From NCBI GenBank assembly GCA_013399305.1, contig VXAI01000181.1, positions 674,891-738,890 of the forward strand: 64,000 bases of DNA, read 5' to 3'. This DNA is from Rostratula benghalensis (lineage: Eukaryota > Chordata > Aves > Charadriiformes > Rostratulidae). The translations under genes and the position numbers were made by a program. The notes under the pieces were generated by a model that was given only the letters and a program-made list of their open reading frames with translations, was not told where the DNA came from and ran no database searches. Of the stretch, positions 50,540 through 62,500 are shown one piece after another (the stretch's first letter is position 1; every line of letters begins with the position of its first letter).

Positions 50540-50800
50540 CCAGTCCAACTTAAACATCTCAAGCAATGTAGCTTCAACAACCTCCCTTGCAAGATTATTC
50601 AGTCCAACAGATTTTAGTCTTGGAAAACTACTTCTGAAATTTAGCTGAGGCTTCCTCGTCTGCATTTCCTTCCTCTAATTTACAGCCGTGTCTTTGCATT
50701 GCTGCAAATAATACCCTTTTCCCCGCTGGTAACACAAATCAAGTATGTGCTCAGAAAAGATCACCCCTCTTAACTTCAGCATGTTTTCATTTTCCCCTAA
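50540..50800 (-). mobile_element. Ancient CR1 LINE fragment (-)
   Basis: A strongly decayed minus-strand CR1 3' region of the old amniote type. Recognisable in order are CAGTCCAACTTAAACATCTC (about 50541), AAGCAATGTAGCTTCAACAA (about 50561), CCTCCCTTGCAAGATTATTC, GGAAAACTACTTCTGAAATT (standing for 'gaaagttttcctgatattt') and TTAGCTGAGGCTTCCTCGTC to TTTACAGCC (standing for 'cctaaatttcccttgcttcaatttcagccc'). It lacks the young-bird octamer tail. Its age suggests it predates avian diversification. Confidence 0.6.
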
Positions 50801-51562
50801 ATAAAAACAAACCACAGAATCAATTTTGATGGTTTTCCTCTAAGGTTTCACCCCAATTTGTTGAAAACTTTTCTAGTATTAACTTTCCCCACAGCTGTGT
50901 ATACTATTATAGGTGTGCTCCCAGGACAGCTGCAGAGAAGGCCCACTGATCTCATGTCTACTCATTTTCAGGTTCCTTTCAGCCAAATATCAGAAATCAG
51001 GTTGGGGAGTGCTTTTTTATGAACAAGGATTGATTCATTGTTGCCCAAGTCCCTTTTCCTTCATGACACCACCATGCAGAGGACCCCAGCAAAGGCTACA
51101 GACAAATACTCAACAGAACTGCAGGGGGTCAGACTCCGCTCCTGCGTTAGAAGCGGTTTACATCGCATTCATGGCACACGGTGTGAGAACGAACCATATG
51201 TAAGGAGTATTTGAAAAACTGGGTTCATTATAGAGCAATAATAAAAGGGGCAGAAAAAACTGCACGTTTTTGGTAGTGCCCCCTGAAACAACTGCATACA
51301 CTGTAGGTAAACTGGTTCCTTCTGCGTGCAGAAGAAAGAAAAATGCTCAAAATTAGGAGAAGAGCTCAAACTCCTCTGGAATGCTCTGCAGTGTAGCACC
51401 TGTATACACACACACACTTGAATGTACCAGGAGCAGTGGCCTAGAGAAAATGCCTTTTCATCACGTGCTGCTTAACAAGGCCTTGAGGAAGGACCTTAAG
51501 AAAAATAGCAAAACCCACCGAGAGAAGCAGAGCACACGTGAGGGGAAAGCAGTCCCAGCCCG
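50801..51562. other. Unique non-coding DNA
   Basis: No gene or repeat family is recognised. A short (AC)n stretch lies at about 51405-51418. Confidence 0.55.
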
Positions 51563-51628
51563 AGCAGGGGGTTGGACTGGGTGACCCCAAGCCCCTTTGA
51601 GCAGTGTTAGGAGGATTCTATAAAATTC
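51563..51628 (+). mobile_element. CR1 LINE 3' tail remnant (+)
   Basis: About 65 bp of CR1 3' end: GAGCAGGGGGTTGGACTGGG (about 51562), TGACCCCAAGCCCCTTTGAG, then GGATTCTATAAAATTC standing for the octamer terminus. The upstream CR1 body is not recognisable, so it is a very short insertion or the only surviving part of one. Confidence 0.7.
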
Positions 51629-53059
51629 AGACATTCTGCATCCTGGAAAACAGCATGGTTCCAGCACAACTGACTGACACCATTACATACAACACAAAGC
51701 TTCTGACCTAAAGTCTAATTAATAAATATTAAAAAGCTAAGTTTGATCCTTACAGAAGGGCAAGCAGCAGGAGACTGCACAAAGAGGGTGATGTTAGATG
51801 GAAGGCAAAAAAACATGCTGGGGTTTCCAGTGGAAGAAAGAAAAACCAAACATAGCACTCAGACTCATGAGATTACAGCTCAGTCCATTTGAATAAAAAA
51901 TTAAGTATTAAAAAAGGGGGAGGGGGGAAATGGGTATTTATGTATTTTGGGGGGAAGGAGGAAGGAGAAAGGGGAAAGTAATACTTGTTATTTGAGCAGG
52001 GCATGCCTTTTTTTTTTTTCTTGGCAATCTCTGCCTTCTCTTTTCAACAGACACATCCTTTGGGGCCTAAATTGTGAGTTAGACACATGCACATAGAGAA
52101 ATGGGCCTCTGTTTTCTGTATAACGACAGACTACTTATTTTTCAGTACAGACAACCCCTCATATCTGGTATTTAACTTATATGTAAACTAGTCCCAGCAG
52201 AGCTACCCCTCTTAATGGCTCACACAACTTGGAAAACGCATTTTTTTTATTTTTTTTCCCCCCCCTGCTCTTGGACTAGACTCATCACTGATGTATTAAC
52301 TCAAAACGACAGTGAACCTAAGTCTATTCAGTGTTGTGGGCTGGTGGTGAGTGATTAGGCTTCTTGGCAGACTTGAACTACTTGGGAAGTCAGAAGTGAA
52401 TCAAAGACTATTACACAGATACAGAAAAAACATTAGAGATTCTGACATACTCAATCCTTTCAAAATGTTTGATGTTTTGCTGTTCTCCAGTGACTCATGT
52501 GATTAATAAAGTAGACATATTTGTCATCTCCTTGGACAGAACTGAAAATGTACTTTGTTACAGGGAAAGACTAATAGTTTTTTAGAGAAAGGCCACAGGT
52601 GAATACCACCCACAGCACTGCTGTCCTCCCCCAGCGCACCAGAGATGTGCAGTGCAGAAACACCCTTCCTTTCAGAACTCATCCCCTGAGCAAAGACAGA
52701 ACAGGATTTCAGAATCATGTACTACAGTTCAGGTCTGAACAATGTGTTGTCTGCAAGCCTTCGTATTAAAAAAAAACTATATATATATACATACATATAT
52801 ATACTCCATCAGGTCTTAGGTGAGAAACAATTTAGGTGTGATGCTATTATTGCTTTGATTAATGTATTTCTAAAAGCCAGAAGAAATAGGTGAGGGAAAT
52901 ATTCACAAAGACGAACTGGAGCCTAGGGGAGTTACCTTCTCTAGGATCCCTTTAGAATCACCAAGTTAACCAGGGTAAAATGCATGTGGCACAGTCCTCT
53001 TTCCATTTCCCTCCCCAAACCCCTAACAGATGTAACCACGTCTCCTGGTAGAAGAAAAG
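51629..53059. other. Unique AT-rich non-coding DNA
   Basis: No gene or repeat family is recognised. A purine-rich patch lies at about 51910-51978, a T/C homopolymer patch at about 52231-52266, and a (TA)n microsatellite at 52778-52804. Confidence 0.6.
52778..52804. repeat. TA/TACA microsatellite
   Basis: An alternating TA run interrupted by CATACA. It follows an A9 stretch. Confidence 0.8.
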
Positions 53060-53780
53060 CCTCCCAAGACCGTAAAGTGCTTTATTCTCCTTACCCTGGA
53101 AAGGTTTTTTCCCCCCTCATATCTAAATTAAATCTATTCTGCTGTGAATTAAGCTAAGTATTTTTTTTCCTAGCAATTACTGCCATTGGGAATAAGCTGT
53201 TCTCTTCCTGCCTGTAACAGCTTATGTATTAGCAGCTCATAATACCTGCTTCATTTTTTTCCTTCTATCCTTTTTGATGATGCAACCTCAGTTCATTCGT
53301 CCTCATGGGTCATATTTTCTTAGCTCCACGATGATTCTTGGTGCTCTCGCTGGACTTTCTCCAGCTGACCCATACCTTTCCCAAGATACACTTCCCAAAA
53401 GCCAGGCACAGCGTTCCTCCCCGTTGAGGTCTCGCCCAAGCTGAGGAGAGGGACAGACGACTTCTTGTCCCCTGCTGGTTCTGTTGCTGTTGATGCAGCC
53501 AAATACAACGTTTGCCTTCTCCTCACAGTAGGCCACTGTTGACTCTGCTCAATCTCCGTGCCGTGAGAACTCCCAAACCATTTTAGAAGAGCTGCAACCC
53601 AACCACATTCCTCTTCGGCAATTTATACAGGTGATTACTCCTTTAGAAGGCTAACGTAGTGCACTTGTTCCATTTCATCATATTCCTTCTGACTTATTTC
53701 TCCAGTTCAGCAAGATATCATTTTAAAACCTTGCAGTCCCTCCCACCTGTGTGTCCTCCAGCACAATTGCTAGTCCATTT
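53060..53780 (-). mobile_element. Ancient CR1 LINE fragment (-), about 0.7 kb
   Basis: A long, heavily mutated minus-strand CR1 of the old amniote type. Blocks in order are TAAATTAAATCTATTCTGCTG (about 53125), CCTGTAACAGCTTATGTATT (about 53211), TCCTCATGGGTCATATTTTC (about 53300), GATTCTTGGTGCTCTCGCTG (about 53332), GACTTTCTCCAGCTGACCCA (about 53352) and GATGCAGCCAAATACAACGTTTGCCTTCTCC (from about 53493). These are followed by CACTGTTGACTC (about 53534), TCTCCAGTTCAGCAAGATATC (from about 53699), and CAGTCCCTCCCACCTGTGTG to CCTCCAGCA (about 53733). This order matches the reverse complement of CR1 from the 3' UTR into the segment after the reverse transcriptase. It is much older than the 14 kb, 38 kb and 47 kb copies. 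Confidence 0.75.
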
Positions 53781-56700
53781 CCCAGTTCTCCCAGAAGTCC
53801 CAATCCACTGGGTTCAAGGTTTTCCATTTTCCCTGCAATCCTTGGTGTGCAGTTACTCCAGTTCTGCCTTTAGGCTTATCCTAGTTTCACTACGACCCCA
53901 TGTCTGTAGATGACTTGTGGGAATGGCACGAGGTGTGACATCCAAAGTTTACATGAACTCAAGATACATCATCTCATGTTCTCCACAAGACTCAATAAGC
54001 TGCTGTAAGAGGGAAGGAGATTAGCGTGACAGGAGTTGCTCTTGACAAAACCATTTTAGCTTGCTATTTATCTCCTTGTTATCTTCCAGCTGCTTGCAAA
54101 TAATTTATCTGTTGTTAAGCAGATTGATGTAGAATTCCTTAGCACTTCTCCTTTTAACAGGCTTTATGTTTGTCCTTTCCCCCCCCTCCCCCTTCCCAAT
54201 TTTCTCAGCCTACTCCCATCGGTACACAGTCGTGGACTGACCAAGACTGAACGGCTTCCTCAGAGATTAAAGAGTTGACAGGAGAAATCTGAAAACATGT
54301 AATTTGTCCAAGTATTCCCTAACTGTTTTTTCTTATTCTGGACTGAGATTACAGTCCTTATGTCTTTGCATTCATTGTGTCTGCTGGGGTTATTTTTCAT
54401 GGCAGGGTGAAAAGCAGCCCACACAAAAAATTTAAAGATTTTAGCCTTTGGTTTCACCTATCAAGAATTTCTCCTGCGCCCTGAATGACAAGTCAGCATT
54501 TCTCTTGGCTTTCTTTTTTTCAGCTTCTTCTAGTGTTTCAGTGCTATTCTATGCCTTAGCTTTTCTAATTTCATTGCTGTGTTTATCCTAAGATGCTGTA
54601 CCCATCTCTGTACTCACACTCCGAATTTTTAGATACCTCTTGTGTTTGAGGCCACCATCAGAGGATGTCCTCACATCAGAATTATAATCTCTGTACATAA
54701 CTACAGTTCTCCTTAAATAATTATTTCTCTTTACGTTTGCTTTCCAGAGCATCTTACTTACAAACTTTAGCCTTTACTCTACCAAATCCCAGTATTTTTT
54801 ATGCCATCCCTATTTGCTAAGGATTTTGAACTCCATCATTCAAGACAGTTCATCAAAATACTTTCTGAAGACAAGACAGCACATTTAAAAGCACTCTGTC
54901 ATTTTATATTTGACTAATATATTTGACTATATTCAGCTAAAATCTGAACATTACACACCAAATGGAAGTGCTCCTTGGAAAAATACATTCAGCATCAAGT
55001 TATTTGTCATGTAGGTATATGTCAAGTTGGGGCTTGGGGGGAGCTGTTGTTTTGGGGGATAAGGTTTTTTATAGTGTCTCAGTTTTTACACTTTCAGAAG
55101 TATTTTGTGCTATTTACATGATGGTTTGAATTCATTTGTGTAGCAGGATACATTACCACGTAGGTAAGGGATCACTGTTTGTTGTGCCGCTGATTGGTCA
55201 TTTTTTATTCTCTCTTAGCTATATAAACCTGATTTTTAGATGTCTAAATAGATATTTGGGGTTTAGGCCAAATTTGCATTTAAAACAGACTACTGAAGGG
55301 AAAAAAAAAAAAAATAGGGCTTTGATCTTAAAACTTTGGTCAAACAGCATGTGGAAAAGAAGATCCCTGGCTTTTATGCCCAGGCCTGCTATGGCTTCTC
55401 TTCAGGGATCTCAAATAAGCTGTTTTACCTGTGCTCCTCTACATGTATGTAAGAGGAGAAAACACATAACTAACTCAAAGCAAGACACAGTGTACTATTA
55501 AAAAATTCTTTATAAACAGTTCCAAGATCCTTTGCTCTAACCTACTATTAAAAAAAATTGATAACTTCTGGATGCTATCACTAAGAGACAACAAAGAAAT
55601 AAAAATTGAGGGCACTATATTTCTTTTTAGATGGAACATTGAAAAGATTTGCTTGTTTTTAAAGCCTGCCAAACTGCAATAAGAACCATATTTTCTGCAT
55701 GAAATTTAACACCCAGAAGAAACTGTAAAGGACCCGAGGGTCTCCTGTCCCTATACACTTATTACTGCTGTAAGCTCCGTGAGCATATGGAAAGAACACT
55801 CTCTAGTTTGCCCGTCAGGATGTAAATACAGATAAGTGCATTCATCTGTATTCTAAAGAAAAAGAAAAAAGAAAGAAAAGAAAACCTACAGATCTTATTT
55901 AATAAGCTATCACAAAAAGCATGGAAGTGGCAGAAGTATGTTAGTGCAGTACATGAGTTCAGGCATTATTTTTTTTTTTACATGCTTTGGTTTTTATGCA
56001 CATTTGCCTTTAGCTGCACCGCACATTTCTCAGTACCTGATTTAAAAAAAAAAAAAAAGACCTGATCTTTTGACACTCAAAAGTTATTGTGATGCAATGC
56101 CTAGCAATGGCCTAAGCTACATATTATCAGCAGCCAGGAATATCATTCAAGAAACAATACTGAAGCACAACAGGTGTTTAAAACATGCTTTTTATCCTTC
56201 TTCTGCTTTCCATCACACAGCTTTACCTACTGCAGCTTCAGTTAAGCCAGAAAAAGTGCAAATATTAAGTGCAACATTGAAATGGTGCATGTTTCTCTAC
56301 AAGCATCTCCTCTTCCACACCCAAACTGTTGAGAAAAAGCAGCTGCTCCAGTTCAGAAGAACAAGGTAAATCCAAGGAGATTACACTGAAGTACTGCCTT
56401 GTGCAAGATTTAGTAGAGACCACGATAACAGTGAGTCTGATCACATCCCACAACTTCCTACGTTCAGCAGTTCTTGCATCCAGTTCAGAAAGTCAGCCTT
56501 GATTTAAAGCTTTCCAAGTGATGAAGAGTCTGCCACATTGCTTGACCCTTTGTTTTCAACGCACGGCTCCTTTCAAAGTGAAAAACTGGCAGAAGAAAAC
56601 AGGAGTTGGCTCCCTTTATCTCCAGCTGGAGATACTGTTCAGAGTCTATCTCCATTGCAAGCCACAGTAAGATGGAGAATTCCAGGAGCAAGTTGGGCAC

Positions 56701-56993
56701 CAGAAATGGTGTACCAGAAGGTCCATGTGAGCTAATAACAACTCTATTACACAGAGAAAATTGACCTGCCTGAAGCATCATGCAGCTATACACAGCCTAC
56801 CCCAGGCTCAAGGTAAATGATGTGTTTTCACACTACACTAGTCCGAATCATTTTGGCAGAATTAAGCCTGTGTATTTCAAACAAGCTCTGAACAAAAGTA
56901 TCTTTTTTGTTTGGAAGAGTCTGCGTTCCAAATAATTTCTAAGCACTTGCCTCTAATGCTAGCATTTTCCAAACAGCTCAGCCCTCTGCACGC
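53781..56993. other. Unique AT-rich non-coding DNA
   Basis: No gene or repeat family is recognised. A runs lie at about 55300-55314 and 56043-56058, with a purine-rich patch at about 55856-55885. Frames up to 121 codons lack domains. Confidence 0.6.
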
Positions 56994-57052
56994 CAATGAA
57001 TCCTTTGGCATGTGGCAATGAATCCTTTGGCATGTGGCAATGAATCCTTTGG
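56994..57052 (+). repeat. 22-bp perfect tandem repeat, 2.7 copies
   Basis: The unit CAATGAATCCTTTGGCATGT+GG occurs at 56994-57015 and 57016-57037, with 15 bases of a third copy at 57038-57052. All copies are identical. The perfect identity indicates a recent duplication, or sequence homogenisation, in otherwise unique DNA. Confidence 0.95.
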
Positions 57053-59415
57053 AAACTCACCTGGGTGACTTCAGGACTTTCAGTCCCATCACTGTGACCA
57101 TTACGAGGTTCCAACCTTGGTACCCATCTTCCCAAGGGGACCATGCCCATGGATCCCAAGGAAGGAAAATGCATCAGGGAAGGTGTTCATATTGAAAGAG
57201 CCAACTGCAGGATCAGACCTCAGCCCTCATTTTGTGGGGCTTTAATGGGAAACTACCAGGTGAGATGAAGTCAGCAGCAAAACAAGGATTCCTCCAGCAC
57301 AAGACTAAGTAAGGAAGAACAAAAGCCATTGATCACACCAGAGAGTAATCTATACTAGAGACTACCCCTTTCACCCTAACTGATTTTATGAGGTTGAATG
57401 AAAAATTTTTTATTTTTTTTTTTTTTTGCTATGGCCCAGTCTCAAAGTTTGGATGAAACCAATTGCAATCTTGAACGGGCTGTAGCACGGGGTAATGATA
57501 CCGTGCTCTCCTCTGGCTTCCAGCCAGCGAGAGAACAGTGCCAACATTTGCAGACTTCCAACAGGAAATTAAATAACTGCCCTGATGGAAACATAAACCC
57601 ATTTACAGTGGTCAGGCTCGCATTTTCCAAAACAATGATACAGTTTGTGCGCGTAAAACGCAAGGAAAATTTGTAAGGAGAAATCTGAAACAAAGCCTTA
57701 TGAAAAGGTGTTTTGCACGGGTCTACAAATTATAGCGTTGTCAGGTGTATTTCCTGACCTAAGGCTTATGTAGGAACAATTCTAAGGGTCTGTACTGACT
57801 ATGCCATACCCACCCCCATGGCCAATGACTGAAAATTAACAGAAGAGCTTCTTATTTCACAGTTTTCTATATTCTTTCATTTACTTCCTCAGAAGTGTTT
57901 TGGGCAGCTTAAAAAGTGCCTGCTGTAGACTTGGGGGAGTGTGTGCTTTATTTTTAATCTGTTGTATGACTTCTGGTCAAATCTCTGCTCTGGGCAACTG
58001 CTCCTCCTCACCTGCTTCATTAGACATCGAAGGGAGAAGCAAACTCCTGTTTCTGTTGGAATGAATGGGGTTTTACTACTGATATCATCACCACCACTGA
58101 GATTTAGACTAAAAAGTGCCAGAGAAAGGAGCTTGTTCCTTACCAGGTGTTTATACACAACCCAAACTGGGGCATTAATCTTGCCTAGGCCCTGCAGAAG
58201 CAATACACAATTTTAAAAAGTGTTATTCTTTTCCAAATTGGATTCTCATCTTTGTTCCTCTTCATCACCCTGCTATTGCAACCTTTTTCCTCTACCAGCT
58301 CCTCCAAAACACTCCACTATTTAGAGTCAGAAATGTCATGGGCTTGCAAGGCAGGAGAGGAAGAGGAAGGAGGCAGCACATCAGCCAGAAGCAGACTAGT
58401 TCAATAATCAGGAATAGCAGCAGCAAAATTTCCACACCTAACGGATGAGAATGTTGCCCTTCACATTTTTGCCAATAGTAAGATAGTGGCAACCATAGCA
58501 TTAATTCCTAATATTCCTTCTTTTTAAAGTGACACCATGCACCCTTACCTAACTGTTCATGAAAATATCACTACATTCACTGTTGCAGGTATAGAATGCT
58601 TTCCCCTCCCCCAGTAGTGCTTCCTCTTATTTTCACACAGCAAGGCCTGTATTACACAGGTGGGTAAAATTCATTATCCTGCTTCACACAGATTGAGACA
58701 AATTCTTGCAGAGTAAGGCAATGGCCAACCTGAAGCAGGACAAGCAATCTCTGCAGGGCACTCTCCTCCCCAGTCAGAAGTCAATCCTCTGGAATAAAGA
58801 CAACTTGCAGGAGAAACAGTTTGTGTGATCGAGCTCACTAAGCAAGTTCCTCCCAGTAATGAAAGTCATAGGGAAATAACTGCTTTAAAAAAAAAAAATA
58901 TTCCTGTTTCCCTAACAAACACTTCCAGGATAGACTGAAGACTCGCAAAAAGTGATTATCTACACAGAACCTACATATTTTTAAACCTTATAAGTACACA
59001 TAAGACTATATGTACTTACATAACACTAAGAATTTGACATGTACTTACATCAGCGACAAGAAAGACACCTCAACTTCACTACTTTTTTTGCTCCTTCCCT
59101 TCTTTCTCTCCCACCACACAGGTTGGGTTGAGGCCCTTGGAAAAATGTGAACACTTACACCATTACCCTGGCACGTAATGAATTATTTGCATCTTTTAGA
59201 TTTACGTTCCACATCAGTCATTTGACTTCTGAGCAGAAAAACAAGCGAGAATAAAGCAGTGTACCTGCAAGTGGCAGGAAAAGCAGCAGCCAGGATATAG
59301 CCTTAAAAAGTCTCCCTGAGATCTCGGATGCCCCAGGACAGCAGTAACCACTGGTCAGGTCTCACTTTCAAGTCTTACTCTTGTAAGTGAGAAACAACTC
59401 AAAACTCTCACTCGC
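57053..59415. other. Unique AT-rich non-coding DNA
   Basis: No gene is recognised. A T-rich run lies at about 57408-57427. The stretch at about 58620-58760 has a weak resemblance to an antisense or decayed MIR-type segment, too weak to call (see rejected items). Confidence 0.55.
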
Positions 59416-59552
59416 TTAGGCCCTGATCCAGAAAGGCACTCAAGCGAGTATCTAACTTTAAACACAAAAGTAGTCCCATTTAAATCAACTGGACGTCTCC
59501 ACTGTTTACAGCTACAATATATGTTTAAGTGCTTTGCTGGATGGGGCCTTAA
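59416..59552. mobile_element. Palindromic MITE, Harbinger-like
   Basis: The segment has imperfect terminal inverted repeats of about 34 bp. GGCCCTGATCCAGAAAGGCA at the left matches the reverse complement of GTGCTTTGCTGGATGGGGCC at the right. The next inward bases also pair partly (ACTCAAGCGAGTAT against AATATATGTTTAAGT). TTA directly flanks both ends (59416-59418 and 59549-59551), the 3-bp duplication typical of PIF/Harbinger elements. The interior contains AGTAGTCCCATTTAAATCAA, a block I recall from a common old palindromic repeat of reptile and bird genomes. It has no coding capacity and would have been mobilised in trans. It is old and mutated. Confidence 0.65.
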
Positions 59553-62500
59553 GCAGAGATTGTTATTTAACACTTTCTTCAGGGTACCTTGCCAGCTTCT
59601 TGTGCCTCAACAAACTTCATCTATTTTCCATCTACTGCATCTCCTGTTGTTTGTTGAACAAACACACGTGTCCCCAGTCTGAACACTTCAGATTCTGCCA
59701 CCGCAGTAATCTAGGAACCGGCAGATATTAAATTAAAAGACAAGTTACTATTTTCAAAGTTTTCCTCAGGACGAGAATAAATTGGCAACGCTTACTGTCA
59801 ACAGAAGAAAAAAAACAGCCAGACCCAGGGAGATGATAGGAAAGGGGAAAACCAAACCAGGCCTGTGGAGGAGGTAACAGCTTGAGGCATTTTTCCTCAC
59901 CGCAATTGCCTCTGTAAGAAGATTAGCAGGAGTTCTCGCTTCTTCTGGTGCTGATAAAAGCACCAGAACCTGCCACAGGACTTGCCTGCTGAGAAGGATG
60001 GGAGCCAGCTACAGCAATGCCACATGGAACAGCCTTTTTCAACAGCAGCAGAGCGTCTCCAGCATCGGTTTGCACAGAACGGCTTCTTCACCAGCCCCTC
60101 TGTGCTCTCTCTGGTGCAAGGGTCGTTTACTCCGTCTCCAGGCCGTGACATGTCCCAGTTGGATGAGGCATCACCACAGCAGATGGACCAAGAAGAGTTG
60201 GCAGCTCTTTGGTCTCTTCTCCTCCCAGCTCCTCCACCACAAAGAAAACTAATCGCATGGACAGCGGTGGAATTGTTTATGTAATCAAAGGGAACATCTT
60301 CTTTTAACCTAGAGCTGAAGAAACTGCTTAGACAGACCTCAAAATAGTCAGCAGGGGATCACTTTGAAAAAACAAGACTCCCAAGGACCGTGAAAGAAAA
60401 AACACACTGGAGAAGAAAGATTAGAAAAGAGGAAAAAACCAGCATGAAGAGGAAGAAGTATGTGCTCAGCTAACTGCACCTCTTAATTAAAAGAATACAA
60501 CTCTGGCTTAGTGAATAAATGTTACTGCACATCCCTGCTATAACACACTTCTTTTTTTAAAAGCACACATTCCTGTTCTTCAAAATGCTGAAGGATTTGT
60601 ATTCATCTGGCTACAGCATGTTACAGAACCAAAGACATTACAAAAAGATAATCTCTAGGAAGCCTGTGCTGTTATTAATATATTGAAACATAAGTAAGAT
60701 ATTACTGGTTTGGAAGCTGTCAAGACACTTCTCTTTGTGTGTTGCTACAGAAGTCAGGACGAGACATTATCCAGCCTCTGTGAAAGGCTTCCATTGGACA
60801 CTGGGAAAATCAAACGCCAGAAATCCTTTGAGGTGTTGACATTACTTTTCTAAACTGAATCATTACAAGCGGAGTTCCCATTCCCATAAAACTAATTTTA
60901 TTTGAGATATAAAGCTTCTAATATAAACAAAGTTTTTAAAAGAAAAATAGGTCAATCATTTTAGCTGCCATGCCTCACAGCGCTGCAGCTCCATCATGCA
61001 CTAATACCACGACAGGGTTTGGGCACATGAACATCTGTAATTCTGCTCCCCAGCACATTCCCCCCCGAAAAACTCAACTGGTACAGATGGAGTATGCTTT
61101 GTTTTGTTTTTTTAATAATCCCCGTCACTAAAAACTGGAAAATAAGGAAAAGCACTGTAAAGTGCATTGTCATTAGTGTACATGTATCGTATTAGATGAG
61201 ACACGTCTCTGCTTGGAAATAAATTAATTGCATCTCTTGGTAAATCAGTCAGACTGCAGAGAATAGACCACATCACTCCCTAGATTAAAGAATAACCATC
61301 TGCTTAGAAACACAAAACAACAGAAGAGCTGGTACCGCTGTGTAACTTCAGGGAATGTTATATTCCTCTGCTGTTCATCAGCACGCGTAAGAATTGACCC
61401 TCATTTCCTAACACCACATCAGGGTGTTCATTTAAAACTGTAACTGCTCCACGCTTCTGGCACATAGAGGAAAAACTGCATTTAAATAGCTTTTTTAAAA
61501 CAATGCATGCAAAGTATGTCGTGGAACACTTACCAGTGACTACTGCTACCCATTCTCGATTTCCAGGAGCTGCTCTTCCTTCCATCTACTCTTTATTAAG
61601 CAGCTGAGATGAGAGGGGAAGGCTTGCAGCGTGCTTGGAAAGTCAAGGAATTTGGAGTCTTGCTGAACTCCAAAGGAACTGGAAACTTTCAAATTATGGA
61701 GTCTTCAACAAAGACCATTTATTACCAGTGTGGCTCACAGTAGGCATTTATTCTGCATTTACATTAGCGTAAAGAAGAACAGGTTTGGTCAAAATACCTT
61801 CCTGTGACTTCAAAGCTTCTACTACGTAGAGCATATCCCAAAATTAAAGGGATGTTAATAGAAAACATCTAAGCAGTTATTCGCTGACACAAGAATACAC
61901 TAAAACCCAAACAAAGCTCCAGGACTTTATGTTGCCAGGAGAAATGATTCGTCAGAGCAGCCCCGAAGTGCGCTCTGCTCCTCATAAAAGCATGTGAGTG
62001 AAAACGCAGCTGCGCTCTGGATCAGATGAGGCTTCCAAATACTCCTGGCATCCACCAAAGAGAATAAAAATCCCAAAGTTCAGTGTATGCCATTTCACCT
62101 CCAAATCTCAACAATCAACACAGCTCCATTAAAAAAAAAAAAAAAACCCAACAGAACAAACAATAACATAAACCTCCCCCTGGAAAACAGGGACTAACAG
62201 TGTGTTTCCAAACCTTCAGTGTTTGTGCTCCACAAGGGATGACCCTCCTGTACTTTGGATTTTCAGACATTCCAGTATCCGGAGACAAGGGAGATGGAAA
62301 CCCTAGAAACGCCTCGGATTAAAACTGGCCCAGGACAGAACCTGTTGGTGCAGGCCAGAAAAGGGCTGCCAGAACCTCGCCTGCCAGGTGCACCCCTTTT
62401 CCAGCACATTTTCACCTGGGCTGTTATCCAAAACAAACCACTGAAGTCCCAAATCCCAAACATCAAAGATGAATGAACATAAAATATCCAGAATGTTTCC

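Noticed and set aside
58620..58760. Possible MIR-type SINE relic
   Set aside because: Loose similarity to the 'cacagattgag...cttgc' region only, without a consistent run of matches. Too weak to list.
62250..62500. Possible old DNA transposon, from GGATTTTCAGACATTCCAG and ATATCCAGAAT near the ends
   Set aside because: The ends do not form convincing inverted repeats, and no target duplication was found.
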